Below, in pieces: positions 22,642 through 31,126 of a DNA stretch of 45,501 bases; position 1 is the stretch's first letter, and every line of letters starts with the position of its first letter. Where the stretch lies: IMG/VR virus record IMGVR_UViG_3300044295_000355, positions 1 to 45,501 of that record; one strand, 5' to 3'. The translations under genes were made by a program, and so were the position numbers. Source of the stretch: a virus. The notes beneath the pieces were generated by a model. The model had not been told where the DNA came from. It saw only the letters and a list, made by a program, of their open reading frames with translations, and did no database searches.

Positions 22642-23253
22642 TCAGCCTCTCCCCGGCGGCGGTGCCCGTCGCCCTTGTCGTTGTGCCTCGATCGACGACG
22701 CGCTATCGCGTGCGCGCCGCTCGCGGTTCAGTTGGCGCGACGTCTCGCGCTTTGCGATCGTGCGCTTGCTCTTTCGTCGACGATAGCGGCTCGCAAGTCC
22801 TTCGAGGGCGGCGCGGTTCGTGTCGTCCATCGGTTCAGTCGGATGCAGCGGCTTCGTCGTGAAGTCGGCGAGAGTCTTTCCGGCGGCGAGCACTCCGGCG
22901 GCGATGCGTGCGATCTCGGCGAGCATAGACGACGCGTGGTAGTTCAATGCCGTCGTCAGGAACTTCCACTCGCCGACGACGTAGTCCTTGTGGATCTCGT
23001 GGACGTAGATCGAGTACGTCGCCGCGAAGCCGGCCTCGATCGTGAAGCGATCGCCGTTCATCTTCGGCAGCCGAACGTAGCGCGATTGACGGAGCCAACC
23101 AGTGTCGACGGGAGTGAGGCGCATCGCTGTCGAGATGACCGTTGCAGTCGCAAGCCACGTTCCGGCGGCGAGCGCCTCGGGCGCGATGCGTCGCAGCTTG
23201 GCGATGGACTCCATCACCTTCGCCGGTCCGGTGAACGTGACGGATTGCTTCAT
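22642..23253 (-). CDS. HK97 gp10-like neck / tail-completion protein, 203 aa
   Basis: The first 130 residues follow the gp10 pattern: VTFTGPAKVMESIAKLRRIA, TPVDTGWLRQSRYVRL, GFAATYSIYVHEI and WKFLTTALNYH. Such proteins join tail to head connector. The C-terminal 70 residues are an Arg-rich, likely disordered extension (SRYRRRKSKRTIAKRETSRQ) longer than usual. Start ATG 23253 is preceded by an in-frame GTG; ribosome site weak in either case. Confidence 0.8.
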   Translation of the reverse strand: MKQSVTFTGPAKVMESIAKLRRIAPEALAAGTWLATATVISTAMRLTPVDTGWLRQSRYVRLPKMNGDRFTIEAGFAATYSIYVHEIHKDYVVGEWKFLTTALNYHASSMLAEIARIAAGVLAAGKTLADFTTKPLHPTEPMDDTNRAALEGLASRYRRRKSKRTIAKRETSRQLNRERRARDSASSIEAQRQGRRAPPPGRG

Positions 23254-23269
23254 CACGACGACGGCTCCG

Positions 23270-23611
23270 TCAGAAGTAGACGACGACGAACACCGGCTGT
23301 CCCGTCTTCGTCGTCGCGCGGTCGATGGCGATCGGCATCCGCGCCGCGTTCGCGCTCGTCGTGTCGTCGGCAGGCTCGCCGCCGATCGACGGGAACCAGA
23401 ACACGTCTGAGAGCGAGACGTCGAGCGTGTCCGTCGCCATCGTGTACTCGCTCGTCGTCTCCATCCCGACGGCGTCGAGGACGCGCTTGCGGGTCTTCTC
23501 GACGCGCGCCTTGATCGCCGTCGCCGCGCCGTAGGTCGGGTCGCCCTTCGCGTTGCTCCCGCTGCGCTGCTTCCGCGTGACGCGGTGAACCATCCACGAC
23601 GTGATCCGCAC
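23270..23611 (-). CDS. Head-tail adaptor-type protein, 113 aa
   Basis: Short beta-rich protein (HRVTRKQRSGSNAKGDPTYG, IKARVEKTRKRVLDAVGMET, DVFWFPSIGGEP, PVFVVVYF) in the place of the head-tail stopper or adaptor. The DPTYGA..IKARVE segment is typical of SPP1 gp16/HK97 gp9-like stoppers. GTG 23611 with GGGGGAA upstream; the in-frame extension beyond it is not coding-like. Confidence 0.72.
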   Translation of the reverse strand: MRITSWMVHRVTRKQRSGSNAKGDPTYGAATAIKARVEKTRKRVLDAVGMETTSEYTMATDTLDVSLSDVFWFPSIGGEPADDTTSANAARMPIAIDRATTKTGQPVFVVVYF

Positions 23612-23622
23612 GGCTTCCCCCT

Positions 23623-24312
23623 TCAGGTCGACTGCGTCAGCGCACGGTAGGGCGCAAGCATCGCCGCGATCTCCGCCGGCATCCCGCCAGTCCACGAGCC
23701 GTCGCCGCCGACGCCGTCGCGGTAGGTGACGGAGTAGTTCATCAGCGACTCGCTCGCGACGTCCGCGCCCGCTCCGCCGCGCCGCTGGTAGGTCATCGCC
23801 GCGAGTTCGATCGCCGCCTGCTCGATGTCGTCGGGCAACGCGGTCGCCGCCGCCGGCTTCGCCGAGAGCGGCCCCTGCGCCGGGGTCCAGTAGCCGCCCG
23901 CGTAGGTCACGGCGTACAGCTTCTCCTCTGCGCCGGGGCGGAAGGGCTGCGCCACGCCGTACTCTCGCGTCGTCGTCCAGAGCCATCCTGCGCGCCGATA
24001 GATGACGCCGGAGAGCGCGTCGAGGATGTCGTAGTCCGTGGCCGCAATGGTCGCGCCGTCGAAGGCGATCGACGCGACGGACGCGATCGGGAAGCGCGAC
24101 ACGATCAGGTCCGTCGTCCCGTAGCCGCCGACGTTCTCGACGATGCCCGAGGCGTAGTGAAGCTCACGCCCGCAGAAAGAAGCGATGCGCCGCGACGCGC
24201 GATTGACGGCGCGGATCACGGCGTCGTCGTCGTCGCCGACGTTGATCCCGATCTGGCCGCACGCCTCGTCGAGAGTCGTCAGCGCGTGGTCGGCGAGGAT
24301 CGCGGAAGTCAT
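23623..24312 (-). CDS. Head-tail connector protein (HK97 gp6-like), 229 aa
   Basis: Connector ring below the portal. ALTTLDEACGQIGINVGDDD, AVIRAVNRASRRIASFCGRE, VSRFPIASVASIAFDG, YDILDALSGVIYRRAG and DDIEQAAIELAAMTYQRR are in the normal order of gp6/DUF-type adaptors, with a longer C-terminus. ATG 24312 with GGAG upstream. Confidence 0.8.
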   Translation of the reverse strand: MTSAILADHALTTLDEACGQIGINVGDDDDAVIRAVNRASRRIASFCGRELHYASGIVENVGGYGTTDLIVSRFPIASVASIAFDGATIAATDYDILDALSGVIYRRAGWLWTTTREYGVAQPFRPGAEEKLYAVTYAGGYWTPAQGPLSAKPAAATALPDDIEQAAIELAAMTYQRRGGAGADVASESLMNYSVTYRDGVGGDGSWTGGMPAEIAAMLAPYRALTQST

Positions 24313-24315
24313 CGT

Positions 24316-24486
24316 TCACTCCGTCGGCCACGAGGCCGGGTTCGACAGGATGGCGGCGGCGGTCGCTTCGTCTGCAACGAGCCAGCCGTCGCCGTCGACG
24401 GCGGAGATCGTGTGCGCCCTGATCTCGTCAGCGTCGAGACGACGACGAGGACGCGACGACGTCGCCGCTGGCGCGGTGCGCGTCAG
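24316..24486 (-). CDS. Small protein with probable CTG start, 56 aa
   Basis: An open frame fills the otherwise empty space between connector and the 87-aa gene. Read from a CTG at 24486 that overlaps the previous stop as CTGA, it starts (M)TRTAPAATSS and ends LVADEATAAAILSNPASWPTE. No ATG, GTG or TTG is present in the usable frame. The LDADEIRAHTISAVDGDGWL segment resembles HAISAVDVDD in the gene before, so the two may be related halves. CTG initiation is rare, so confidence is moderate. Confidence 0.4.
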   Translation of the reverse strand: MTRTAPAATSSRPRRRLDADEIRAHTISAVDGDGWLVADEATAAAILSNPASWPTE

Positions 24487-24746
24487 GCGCTTGTGTCGTC
24501 CTCCGCGTCGTCGACGTCGACGGCGGAGATGGCGTGAAGCGAGATGTCGCCACGAGCAACGGCGGCGGGCACGATCTCCGCGCGCATCCCGTACACGTCG
24601 CCGGGGAAGTACGCGCCAGACGCGCGACGCTGAACGACGACGACATCGCCGCGCGGGTTGAGCGCCATTCGGAGGCCGTCGACCTCGACGATGGTGCGCG
24701 TGTCGGTCGGCGTGGGCGGGACGGCTGCGGCTTTCTTCGTTGCCAT
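24483..24746 (-). CDS. Small hypothetical head-region protein, 87 aa
   Basis: N-terminus is Lys/Ala/Pro-rich (ATKKAAAVPPTPTDTRTI), followed by a small beta domain (VEVDGLRMALNPRGDVVVVQ, GAYFPGDVYGMRAEIVP). No family recognised. It lies after the hairpin at 24791-24826. AAGGAG precedes ATG 24746. Confidence 0.7.
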   Translation of the reverse strand: MATKKAAAVPPTPTDTRTIVEVDGLRMALNPRGDVVVVQRRASGAYFPGDVYGMRAEIVPAAVARGDISLHAISAVDVDDAEDDTSA

Positions 24747-24790
24747 GATGGGACTCCTTGCCTCTCTTGTACCTGCGCGCTCACGAAAGA

Positions 24791-24826
24791 CGAAGCCCGC
24801 CGAGCGTTTCCACTCGACGGGCTTCG
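24791..24826 (-). terminator. Strong hairpin after the decoration-type gene
   Basis: cgaagcccgccgag (24791-24804) pairs with ctcgacgggcttcg (24813-24826) over 14 positions with one G-U, loop of 8. Same geometry as the bet-ssb hairpin. It separates the capsid genes from the connector genes and probably reduces read-through or protects the capsid mRNA 3' end. Confidence 0.65.
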
Positions 24827-24846
24827 CGCGTGCCTGCCGTCAGGGG

Positions 24847-25272
24847 TCAGACCGCGAGGCGATCGAAGCCACCGAGGATCACGTCGACAGCGGCGGGCGT
24901 CGCGGGCGTCGTGCCGCCGGTGAAGGCGGTGACCTCGACGACGCGGATGAACCGCTTCGCCGGGAGCAGGTCGACGTCCTTCTGCACGAGGCCGGCAGTC
25001 GCGGTCGTCTTCTGCGTGATCGCAGCGCCGCTCAGGTCGGCCCACCCGGTCGAGCCATCGGCCGAGTCCTGAATCTTGCAGTCGTACGTCTGCGCCGTCG
25101 GAGCGCCCGTGGTCGCGCCGACGTTGCAGGCGAGCGTGAGCGAGTTCGCCATCGAGCCGCTCTGGAGGCGATCGATGGCCGAGCCGGTGCGCGTGCCGGC
25201 GGAGTTGGCGAGGGCGGCGAGTCCGGCGACCGGAAGAATCTCCGCGCCGATGTTGCTTGCGAGATAGGTCAT
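24847..25272 (-). CDS. Head decoration-type protein, 141 aa
   Basis: Directly downstream of the capsid gene and flanked by hairpins on both sides, which suggests high expression. Rich in Thr, Ala, Gly: SGSMANSLTLACNVGATTGA, YDCKIQDSADGSTGWADLSG, FIRVVEVTAFTGG, an Ig/beta-sandwich-like pattern. Likely coats or stabilises the capsid; no exact family recognised. GGAGAC precedes ATG 25272. Confidence 0.65.
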   Translation of the reverse strand: MTYLASNIGAEILPVAGLAALANSAGTRTGSAIDRLQSGSMANSLTLACNVGATTGAPTAQTYDCKIQDSADGSTGWADLSGAAITQKTTATAGLVQKDVDLLPAKRFIRVVEVTAFTGGTTPATPAAVDVILGGFDRLAV

Positions 25273-25316
25273 GGCTGTCTCCGTTTCGTGAAAGTGAGAG
25301 AAGGGAAGGAGAGGCC

Positions 25317-25352
25317 GACGACGGCGACGAGCGTGAACCCGTCGCCGTCGTC
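25317..25352 (-). terminator. Strong hairpin after the major capsid gene
   Basis: gacgacggcgacg (25317-25329) and cgtcgccgtcgtc (25340-25352) pair perfectly over 13 bases, loop of 10. On the minus strand a pyrimidine-rich run (CTCTCCTTCCCTTCTCTC) follows. It lies 7 bases after the capsid stop, so it is a likely attenuator or 3'-end stabiliser. Confidence 0.65.
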
Positions 25353-25359
25353 GTCGACG

Positions 25360-26673
25360 TCAGGTCGCGGTGATCGTCGCCCAGTTCAGGGCTTCGATGA
25401 CCGACGCTTCGTTGCCGTCCTGACGCAGGATCATGTCGATCCGCTGCACGAGACGGACGACGCTCTCGTCGCGCGAGAAGCCGGCGACGACGTTCGTGCC
25501 GTCGAAGTACGCCGCGCCGTCCGCCATCTGAACCTGCACGCCGAGCGGGTCGTCGCCGACCATGACGTGCGACATCTCGACGAGGTAGACCTCGCTCTGG
25601 TTCGTGCCGCCGCCGAGGTTCGACGGAATGTTCTGCGTGACGAAGAACGGGATGCCGTACAGCTTCCCGGTCGCCATCTCGGGTGCCCACACGAGCGATC
25701 CGTTCGCATCGCGCGCGGCCATGAGGCCATACTTCGTCGTCGGCGAGATGAACCACGCCGGCTTGACGAAGCGAACCTTCGCGTCCTCGATCAGGCGCAT
25801 CGCCTTGTTCAGATCGCTGGTGACGTTCGCGACGTTCGCCGTGGCGTTCGCGTTGAACTTGTTCGCCGAGGCGACCTGCGAGTACACGCCGCGCGGCGCG
25901 AACACGGATCCGGTGCCACGGATGAGCGCGGCATCGACGACGACGGCGGCGTTGTTCGACAGGTCGTCACGGACGATCGCGTCGAGTGCAGGCGACGAGT
26001 CGCGCAGCAGTTCGTTCGAGATCGCGGTGAGCACCGAGAGCTTCTTCAGGTCGAGACGACGCTGACCGAAGGTCTGCTCGCTCGCGCCGATGTTGCGGCT
26101 CTCACCTCCCCACGTCGCGGTCGCGCCCGCCGTGAGCTTCGGGACGGTCAGGTTGCCCGACGGAACCGGCAGGCGACGCGGACCGGCCGAGAGGAACGGC
26201 GCGGCGTTGTAGAGAAGTTCGATGTAGTCCTCGGAGATCGCCTGCGGCACGAACGCGCCGCCGCCGGCCATCGTCGACTCGCCGAGCGCACGCACGACGA
26301 TCTCGTCAGCGCCGGCCTTCTTCGCGATGCGATACGCGGCGTCGGGGTTGCCCGCGCCACGCATCATCCAGCCGAGGTACGAGGCGGTGTGCAAGCCGGC
26401 CTTGCCGTTGTCGCGCTTGCCGGCGCGCACGAGGTCGGACTGCTTCACCTCCCACTGCTTCGACGAGGCGACGCCGTCGCGCGAACGCACGATGTCGTCG
26501 GCGGACTTCATCGCCTCGGCGACGGACTTGCCGACCTGATCGGCGACGATGCGGACGATGTCGTCCTTCGTCGGCGCGGCGGGCGTGGTGATCACGGCGG
26601 GAGCACCGCCGACACCGGACTCAGCGGGGGCGCAGAGCATGGCGTGAGAGAGCATGGACTTCAGACGCAGCAT
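25360..26673 (-). CDS. Major capsid protein (HK97 fold), 437 aa
   Basis: Main head subunit. The first 110 residues are the removable delta-type region (helix near VRIVADQVGKSVAEAMKSAD). The mature fold begins about 120: RALGESTMAGGGAFVPQAIS, GPRRLPVPSGNLTVPKLTAG, FGQRRLDLKKLSVLTAISNE, WFISPTTKYGLMAARDANG, YGIPFFVTQNIP, and a last strand EVYLVEMSHVMVGDDPLGVQ. All are typical. AAGGAG precedes ATG 26673. Confidence 0.95.
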   Translation of the reverse strand: MLRLKSMLSHAMLCAPAESGVGGAPAVITTPAAPTKDDIVRIVADQVGKSVAEAMKSADDIVRSRDGVASSKQWEVKQSDLVRAGKRDNGKAGLHTASYLGWMMRGAGNPDAAYRIAKKAGADEIVVRALGESTMAGGGAFVPQAISEDYIELLYNAAPFLSAGPRRLPVPSGNLTVPKLTAGATATWGGESRNIGASEQTFGQRRLDLKKLSVLTAISNELLRDSSPALDAIVRDDLSNNAAVVVDAALIRGTGSVFAPRGVYSQVASANKFNANATANVANVTSDLNKAMRLIEDAKVRFVKPAWFISPTTKYGLMAARDANGSLVWAPEMATGKLYGIPFFVTQNIPSNLGGGTNQSEVYLVEMSHVMVGDDPLGVQVQMADGAAYFDGTNVVAGFSRDESVVRLVQRIDMILRQDGNEASVIEALNWATITAT

Positions 26674-26685
26674 CGTTCTTCTCCT

Positions 26686-28329
26686 TCAGTCGGGCAGTCG
26701 CCCGGTCGTTGCAAGAATCGCCTTCTCGACGGCGACCTTCGTCACTTCATCGACGAAGGCGCGGAGCGCCTGCGGCGAAGCGAAGTCAGAGTGCCAGCCC
26801 TTCGATCCGTTTGGAAGTGCAGCGGAAGCGGCGGCGCTCTCCTCGGCGCTAGCCGAGTCCTCGGCGTCCATCGCCGCAACGAGCTTCGCCGACCACGGCA
26901 CCGCCGCGTCGCCGCCCCAGAGCGCCCACGCGACGCGACCGGGTGACGGGTATCCGTCGTCGCCGGGCTTCGCTCCTTCGGCGTCGAGATCGACGGCGTG
27001 GCGCGCGAGCCACGCGTTCATCAGTCGCACCTTCTCCGGCGTGATCGGGTCGCCCGCTGCAAGCTTCTTCGCCCACGCGATCGTCTCCTCGACGAGGCCG
27101 TCGCCGCCCTTGCCCTCGTCGTACCACTCGACACCCTGCGCGCACGCCTCACGCACACCTTCCGGCGGCGAGAAGTCGATCGATTCGTACGCCTTCATCG
27201 ACTTCGTGCTTGGCTGCACGAACGCCTCTGCCTTGTCGACGTGTCCGCACTTCTTGCAGACGAGCGTTCCGGGTTCGTTCGACGGAGGGAACTCGCTCGC
27301 CTTCGCCGAGTAGCCGCACGACGGACACATCGCCATCGTCTCCTCGTCGAAGCCCATCACTGGTTCGCCCTCGCCGGAGACAGGCTCGCCCTCGCCGGAG
27401 ACGGGTTCACCCTCCTCGGACACCGGCTCGCCTTCTATCGACGGCTCCTCGCCAACGGAGACTTCGACGCTGATCTCGATCGGCGGCATCTCGGCGAGCT
27501 TCACGTCGAGGCCGCCGACACCGCCGACATCGAACACGAGCGACGAACGCTTCCCGATCTTCGCCATGCGCTCGACGGTCGCGCGCGGCAGAACGACGAC
27601 GCGGTCGCCTTCGCCGGCAAGCACGCGTTCCGCCCACGCGCGGACGACGGCGAGGTCGGCGTTGCCGATGGATTTCGCGTCGACGAGCGCCTCGGGGTTC
27701 GCGGGGATCGGGACGGCGGAGAACTCCAACAGCTTCGACTTCACGAAGTCGAGCGGAGGCTGAAGACGCGACCACGCATCGTCAGGGTTGATTCGATCCT
27801 CAGCGACGCGCACGTCGACGGGCATGAAACCAACGGATCCTGCCGAGAGGAAACCGCCCTTGACGAGACGACCTACAGTCGCGCCGAACGCGTACACGCT
27901 CTCAGGCGTGAACTTGAACGTGCCGCGCAGAGCGCCCGCGACGACGGCGGCACCGAGCGCCTTGCCGACCGGCGGCGAGTTCGCGTCGTGACCGAACAAC
28001 ATGACGGGGTTCGAGCGGAACTCGGAGAGGTCCCATCCCGTCTGATCGATGCGGTCGCCGGGTCGGTCGACGACGTCGGTGCTCATCGTGTACGTCGCCA
28101 CGACGTCGCCAGCGTCGACGCCATCGAGGGCGCGCTCGACGTCGACGTCAGGCATCTCGATCTCGCGGAGCATCCGCGCGACGGCGTCGACGTTCGCTCG
28201 CTTCGCGGCGACCTCGACGACGGCGGGAGCGACGACGAGCGGAGTCATGGCAACGCCCGCGTCGAGGCGGGCGTCGTTCTTCTTCTCAACAAAGGCGGAC
28301 TTCCACGCCTTCAGGTTCAGTAGCTTCAT
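26686..28329 (-). CDS. Prohead protease with repeat linker, zinc ribbon and extra C-terminal domain, 547 aa
   Basis: Residues about 70-235 are an HK97-type (S78) prohead protease: SNPVMLFGHDANSPPVGKAL with H114, RLVKGGFLSAGSVGFMP with catalytic S165, and LEFSAVPIPANPEALVDAK. After it come GEPVSxE repeats (about 299-325), a zinc ribbon with Cys 335/338/358/361, and a helical domain ending VAWALWGGDAAVPWSAKLVA. Families with the protease alone are about 200 residues, so more than half of this protein is additional. It matures capsid protein; the tail may act as a scaffold. AAGGAG precedes ATG 28329. Confidence 0.85.
   Translation of the reverse strand: MKLLNLKAWKSAFVEKKNDARLDAGVAMTPLVVAPAVVEVAAKRANVDAVARMLREIEMPDVDVERALDGVDAGDVVATYTMSTDVVDRPGDRIDQTGWDLSEFRSNPVMLFGHDANSPPVGKALGAAVVAGALRGTFKFTPESVYAFGATVGRLVKGGFLSAGSVGFMPVDVRVAEDRINPDDAWSRLQPPLDFVKSKLLEFSAVPIPANPEALVDAKSIGNADLAVVRAWAERVLAGEGDRVVVLPRATVERMAKIGKRSSLVFDVGGVGGLDVKLAEMPPIEISVEVSVGEEPSIEGEPVSEEGEPVSGEGEPVSGEGEPVMGFDEETMAMCPSCGYSAKASEFPPSNEPGTLVCKKCGHVDKAEAFVQPSTKSMKAYESIDFSPPEGVREACAQGVEWYDEGKGGDGLVEETIAWAKKLAAGDPITPEKVRLMNAWLARHAVDLDAEGAKPGDDGYPSPGRVAWALWGGDAAVPWSAKLVAAMDAEDSASAEESAAASAALPNGSKGWHSDFASPQALRAFVDEVTKVAVEKAILATTGRLPD
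27355..27430 (-). repeat. Tandem repeats coding for GEPVSxE units
   Basis: Three to four copies of a ~24-base unit related to ggctcgccctcgccggagac lie in tandem in the protease gene, encoding Gly-Glu-Pro-Val-Ser-x-Glu units. They form the linker between protease and zinc ribbon and could change copy number by recombination. Confidence 0.8.
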
Positions 28330-28357
28330 CGGTCTTCTCCTTGCGTCGGTCGACGCC

Positions 28358-30754
28358 TCACAGCTTGGCGAGCGCGTCGAGAACGGCGCGCTCTTGTTCA
28401 CGGAACCCGGCGGAAAGGGACTTCGAGTAGCGCGCGTCCCACGCCTGCGCCTTGCGGTCGAGCGCACGCCACACGGACTCACGCTCATCCTTCGTCATCG
28501 TCGACACGACGACCTCGCCGTTGCGATACGCGCTCGCCGGAACGACGGCGTCGTCCTCGACGACGAGCGACGGAGCGATGGCGCAGCGGCAGTTGATGTC
28601 AAGAGCACCGATGCCGAAGCCGCCGGGGTACATCGTGCGCGCGCCGGAGTACCTGCCGAGCGTGCACTCGAACGGCTTGTCGAGGTCGCGCCGCTGCTCG
28701 TCCATCGCGCGGTGCTCGTCGCGCGCGCGACCGTCCATCGTCGACAGCCACTCGTTCTGCATGACGACGCCCGACTGCGTCATCGCTTCCTTCGTTGCGA
28801 ACATCGACGAGCGACGCACCTCCGTCTCGGCGATGATGTCGCTGCGCTCGATCTCCGCGCGCGTGAACACCGCGCGCACCGCCTCCGCCGGGTCCTCGTC
28901 GTTCTCGATCGATGCCTCGATCGCCGTCTTCAGTTCGGCCTTCGTCGTCGTGTTGACGAGGCGACCGAGTCGGTCGGTGACGTACTCGCGCAGGTGCGCC
29001 TTCACGTTCGGGTCGTTCAGATCGAACGACTGACGGTCGAAGCCGGTCGTCGCGCTCTCGACGGATTTGAGCGTGTCGTTGCCCCACGCTTCGACGAGTT
29101 GACGGACGAGCGGTTCGAGGCGCTTGCCGAGCGCGTCGACGTTGACGGCTTCGAGGAGCGCGTCGATCTGCGCCTTTGAGATCGAACGGCGTACGCGCGG
29201 CAGCGAGCGGCGCGCGCGCTCGACGACGGCGGTGTTCGCCATCTGCACATCGGGCGGCAACGGCGACGTCCCGTCCGGCGAGGCGAGCAGCATGTTCGGG
29301 TCGACGTACATGCCAACGGCGCGATCGCCACCCCAGTTCGGAGCGGGCGGCAGACCGAGGCCGGCGCGGACTTCGTCGTTCGTGAGCACGCCAGCCGAGA
29401 GGTGGTAGCCGTACACCGGTGGCGTCGAGAGCTTCGACAGGTCTTCGAGATACGACTTCCCCTGCGTGACGATGAACGCGTTGCCCTTGCCATCGGGCAG
29501 CGGGTCCATCTCGGCGAGCGCGCGGATCTCGTCGATGGTGAACATCTCCGCGAACGCCTGCATCGTGCGCAGCTTGTATTCGCGGTCGCCGGGGACAGGC
29601 GACTCGTAATCGAGGATCAGCCGTTGGTCGAAGCGAGCGACGAGCTTGTTCTGAAGTTCGGCGCGCCAGAGTTCCGCACGCGGGACGAGGACGTCGTTTG
29701 CGAAGATGAACTGCGCCGACTCCGACGTCGAGCGATTCGAGTTCTCGATGATGCCGAGCTTCTCAGGCGGGACGCCGAACACCTGAACGATGGTGTTCCG
29801 CTCGAAGGAGCGGATCTCGATCAACGCCATGTCCTTGAACGCGGTGTCGAGTCGCTTGACGTCGAGCTTCGCTCCGGTCCAGTGGGTGCGATACGCCTTG
29901 GCGAATCCGCGCGTGGCGTTGTCCCATCGGCGTTTCGCTTCTTCGAGGAGAGGCCGCGACGCGCCTTCGAGCGAAATGAGCATGTCGGGCATACCCTTGT
30001 TGTGGAACCACGTTGCGACGTGCTTCGCGGCGAACTCGTCGATGTCGAGTTCGTCGGCGAGCGCGATGCCGGTTCCGACTCCGCGACCGTAGGGATCGGC
30101 GGGATTCTGGTCGCGGATGACGAGCATGTTCTCGATCGGCACGTCGAACGAGCTGCCGTCGACCTCGACGCGGAAGACAGGGTTTGTCTCCGTGGGAACT
30201 TGCTTGACCCACGTCGGCGGGATCGGCCACATCCGCACCGGCATTCCGGCGGGGTTCGTGTCGAGAACGATGTATGTCTCGCCGAGCAGGTCGAGATGAA
30301 CCTGACACACCTGCCGGAACGCGCGGCCAGACATGAGCGGGTTCGGCTTGTCGAGTAGAACCTGAAGCGGGTGCTCGTCGAGCAGCACGAGGTCGCCCGA
30401 GGCACGCGCCTTGCGAATGAGCGCAGGACGCAAAGCAGGCGGCGCGGAACGAAGGACGTTGTCGGCGACGTACTTCGTCGAGCCGTCAGCGACGCGCGAC
30501 TGTCGGGCGTAGACCTTCCATTCGATCGACGCGAACGACGACGCAATCTTGTGCGTCGTCGCGCGGAGCCACGGCGAGGACTTGAACAGGTCGAGGAGTT
30601 CGTACGATCCGCGCGGAGGCGGTGCGCTCTGCTTGTAGACGCCGCCCGATACGTGGCCGGGCATGATCGTGTCATCGATCCCCATCGTCACGACGTCGTC
30701 CGGCGTCGGCGTCACTGGGGCGGAGCGGCGAAAGAGCGTGTCGAGGAAACCCAT
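28358..30754 (-). CDS. Portal protein fused to a MuF-like head-morphogenesis domain, 798 aa
   Basis: Residues 1 to about 470 are an HK97-type portal (SSPWLRATTHKIASSFASIE, HPLQVLLDKPNPLMSGRAFR, YGRGVGTGIALADELDIDEF, FGVPPEKLGIIENSNRSTSE). Residues about 560-745 are a Mu gpF/SPP1 gp7-like domain: AETEVRRSSMFATKEAMTQS, WLSTMDGRARDEHRAMDEQ, and GALDINCRCAIAP. Normally these are two genes; here one protein would place twelve MuF copies at the vertex. No frameshift is needed. Ribosome site is weak; ATG 30754 fits the N-terminus GFLDTLFRR of portals. Confidence 0.9.
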   Translation of the reverse strand: MGFLDTLFRRSAPVTPTPDDVVTMGIDDTIMPGHVSGGVYKQSAPPPRGSYELLDLFKSSPWLRATTHKIASSFASIEWKVYARQSRVADGSTKYVADNVLRSAPPALRPALIRKARASGDLVLLDEHPLQVLLDKPNPLMSGRAFRQVCQVHLDLLGETYIVLDTNPAGMPVRMWPIPPTWVKQVPTETNPVFRVEVDGSSFDVPIENMLVIRDQNPADPYGRGVGTGIALADELDIDEFAAKHVATWFHNKGMPDMLISLEGASRPLLEEAKRRWDNATRGFAKAYRTHWTGAKLDVKRLDTAFKDMALIEIRSFERNTIVQVFGVPPEKLGIIENSNRSTSESAQFIFANDVLVPRAELWRAELQNKLVARFDQRLILDYESPVPGDREYKLRTMQAFAEMFTIDEIRALAEMDPLPDGKGNAFIVTQGKSYLEDLSKLSTPPVYGYHLSAGVLTNDEVRAGLGLPPAPNWGGDRAVGMYVDPNMLLASPDGTSPLPPDVQMANTAVVERARRSLPRVRRSISKAQIDALLEAVNVDALGKRLEPLVRQLVEAWGNDTLKSVESATTGFDRQSFDLNDPNVKAHLREYVTDRLGRLVNTTTKAELKTAIEASIENDEDPAEAVRAVFTRAEIERSDIIAETEVRRSSMFATKEAMTQSGVVMQNEWLSTMDGRARDEHRAMDEQRRDLDKPFECTLGRYSGARTMYPGGFGIGALDINCRCAIAPSLVVEDDAVVPASAYRNGEVVVSTMTKDERESVWRALDRKAQAWDARYSKSLSAGFREQERAVLDALAKL

Positions 30755-30778
30755 GCCGACACGCTACGCCGCGCGGCA

Positions 30779-31117
30779 CTAACCGGGAAGCCCGCCGTCC
30801 AGCACGCGGACGTGGAACGCGCCATCGGTCGGCACCGTCTGCGTCTTCGACGACGGCCACGCGATCACGAACTCGGCGAGGTAGTCGCCCGCGTCGTCGG
30901 TGTCGCTCGCCGTCCAGTCGTAGCGCACGGTGCCCGATGCCGGCGTGACGACGACGGCGGCGGTGTTCACCTTGTACGCTCCGCCGGAGACGCGCTGCTT
31001 CCACATGCGGAACGTCACGCCGAGCGCGATCGTCAGGTCAACGACGGTGCCGTCGCTCTCCTTCTTGATCGTGGCCTCCAACGACGGGAGCCGGTCGCCT
31101 TGCTTGATCACGAACAC
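30779..31117 (-). CDS. BppU-N-like Ig-fold structural protein, 112 aa
   Basis: Small beta-sandwich: IKQGDRLPSLEATIKKESDG, VVDLTIALGVTFRMW, GTVRYDWTASDTDDAGDYLA, EFVIAWPSSKTQTVP. This is the pattern of the N-terminal domain of BppU baseplate proteins, here standing alone. Start GTG 31117 with GGAGG upstream. It lies between the repeat protein and the portal gene; both it and the upstream gene start MFV with nearly the same leader, suggesting shuffling of the 5' end. Confidence 0.72.
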   Translation of the reverse strand: MFVIKQGDRLPSLEATIKKESDGTVVDLTIALGVTFRMWKQRVSGGAYKVNTAAVVVTPASGTVRYDWTASDTDDAGDYLAEFVIAWPSSKTQTVPTDGAFHVRVLDGGLPG

Positions 31118-31126
31118 GCGAGCCTC

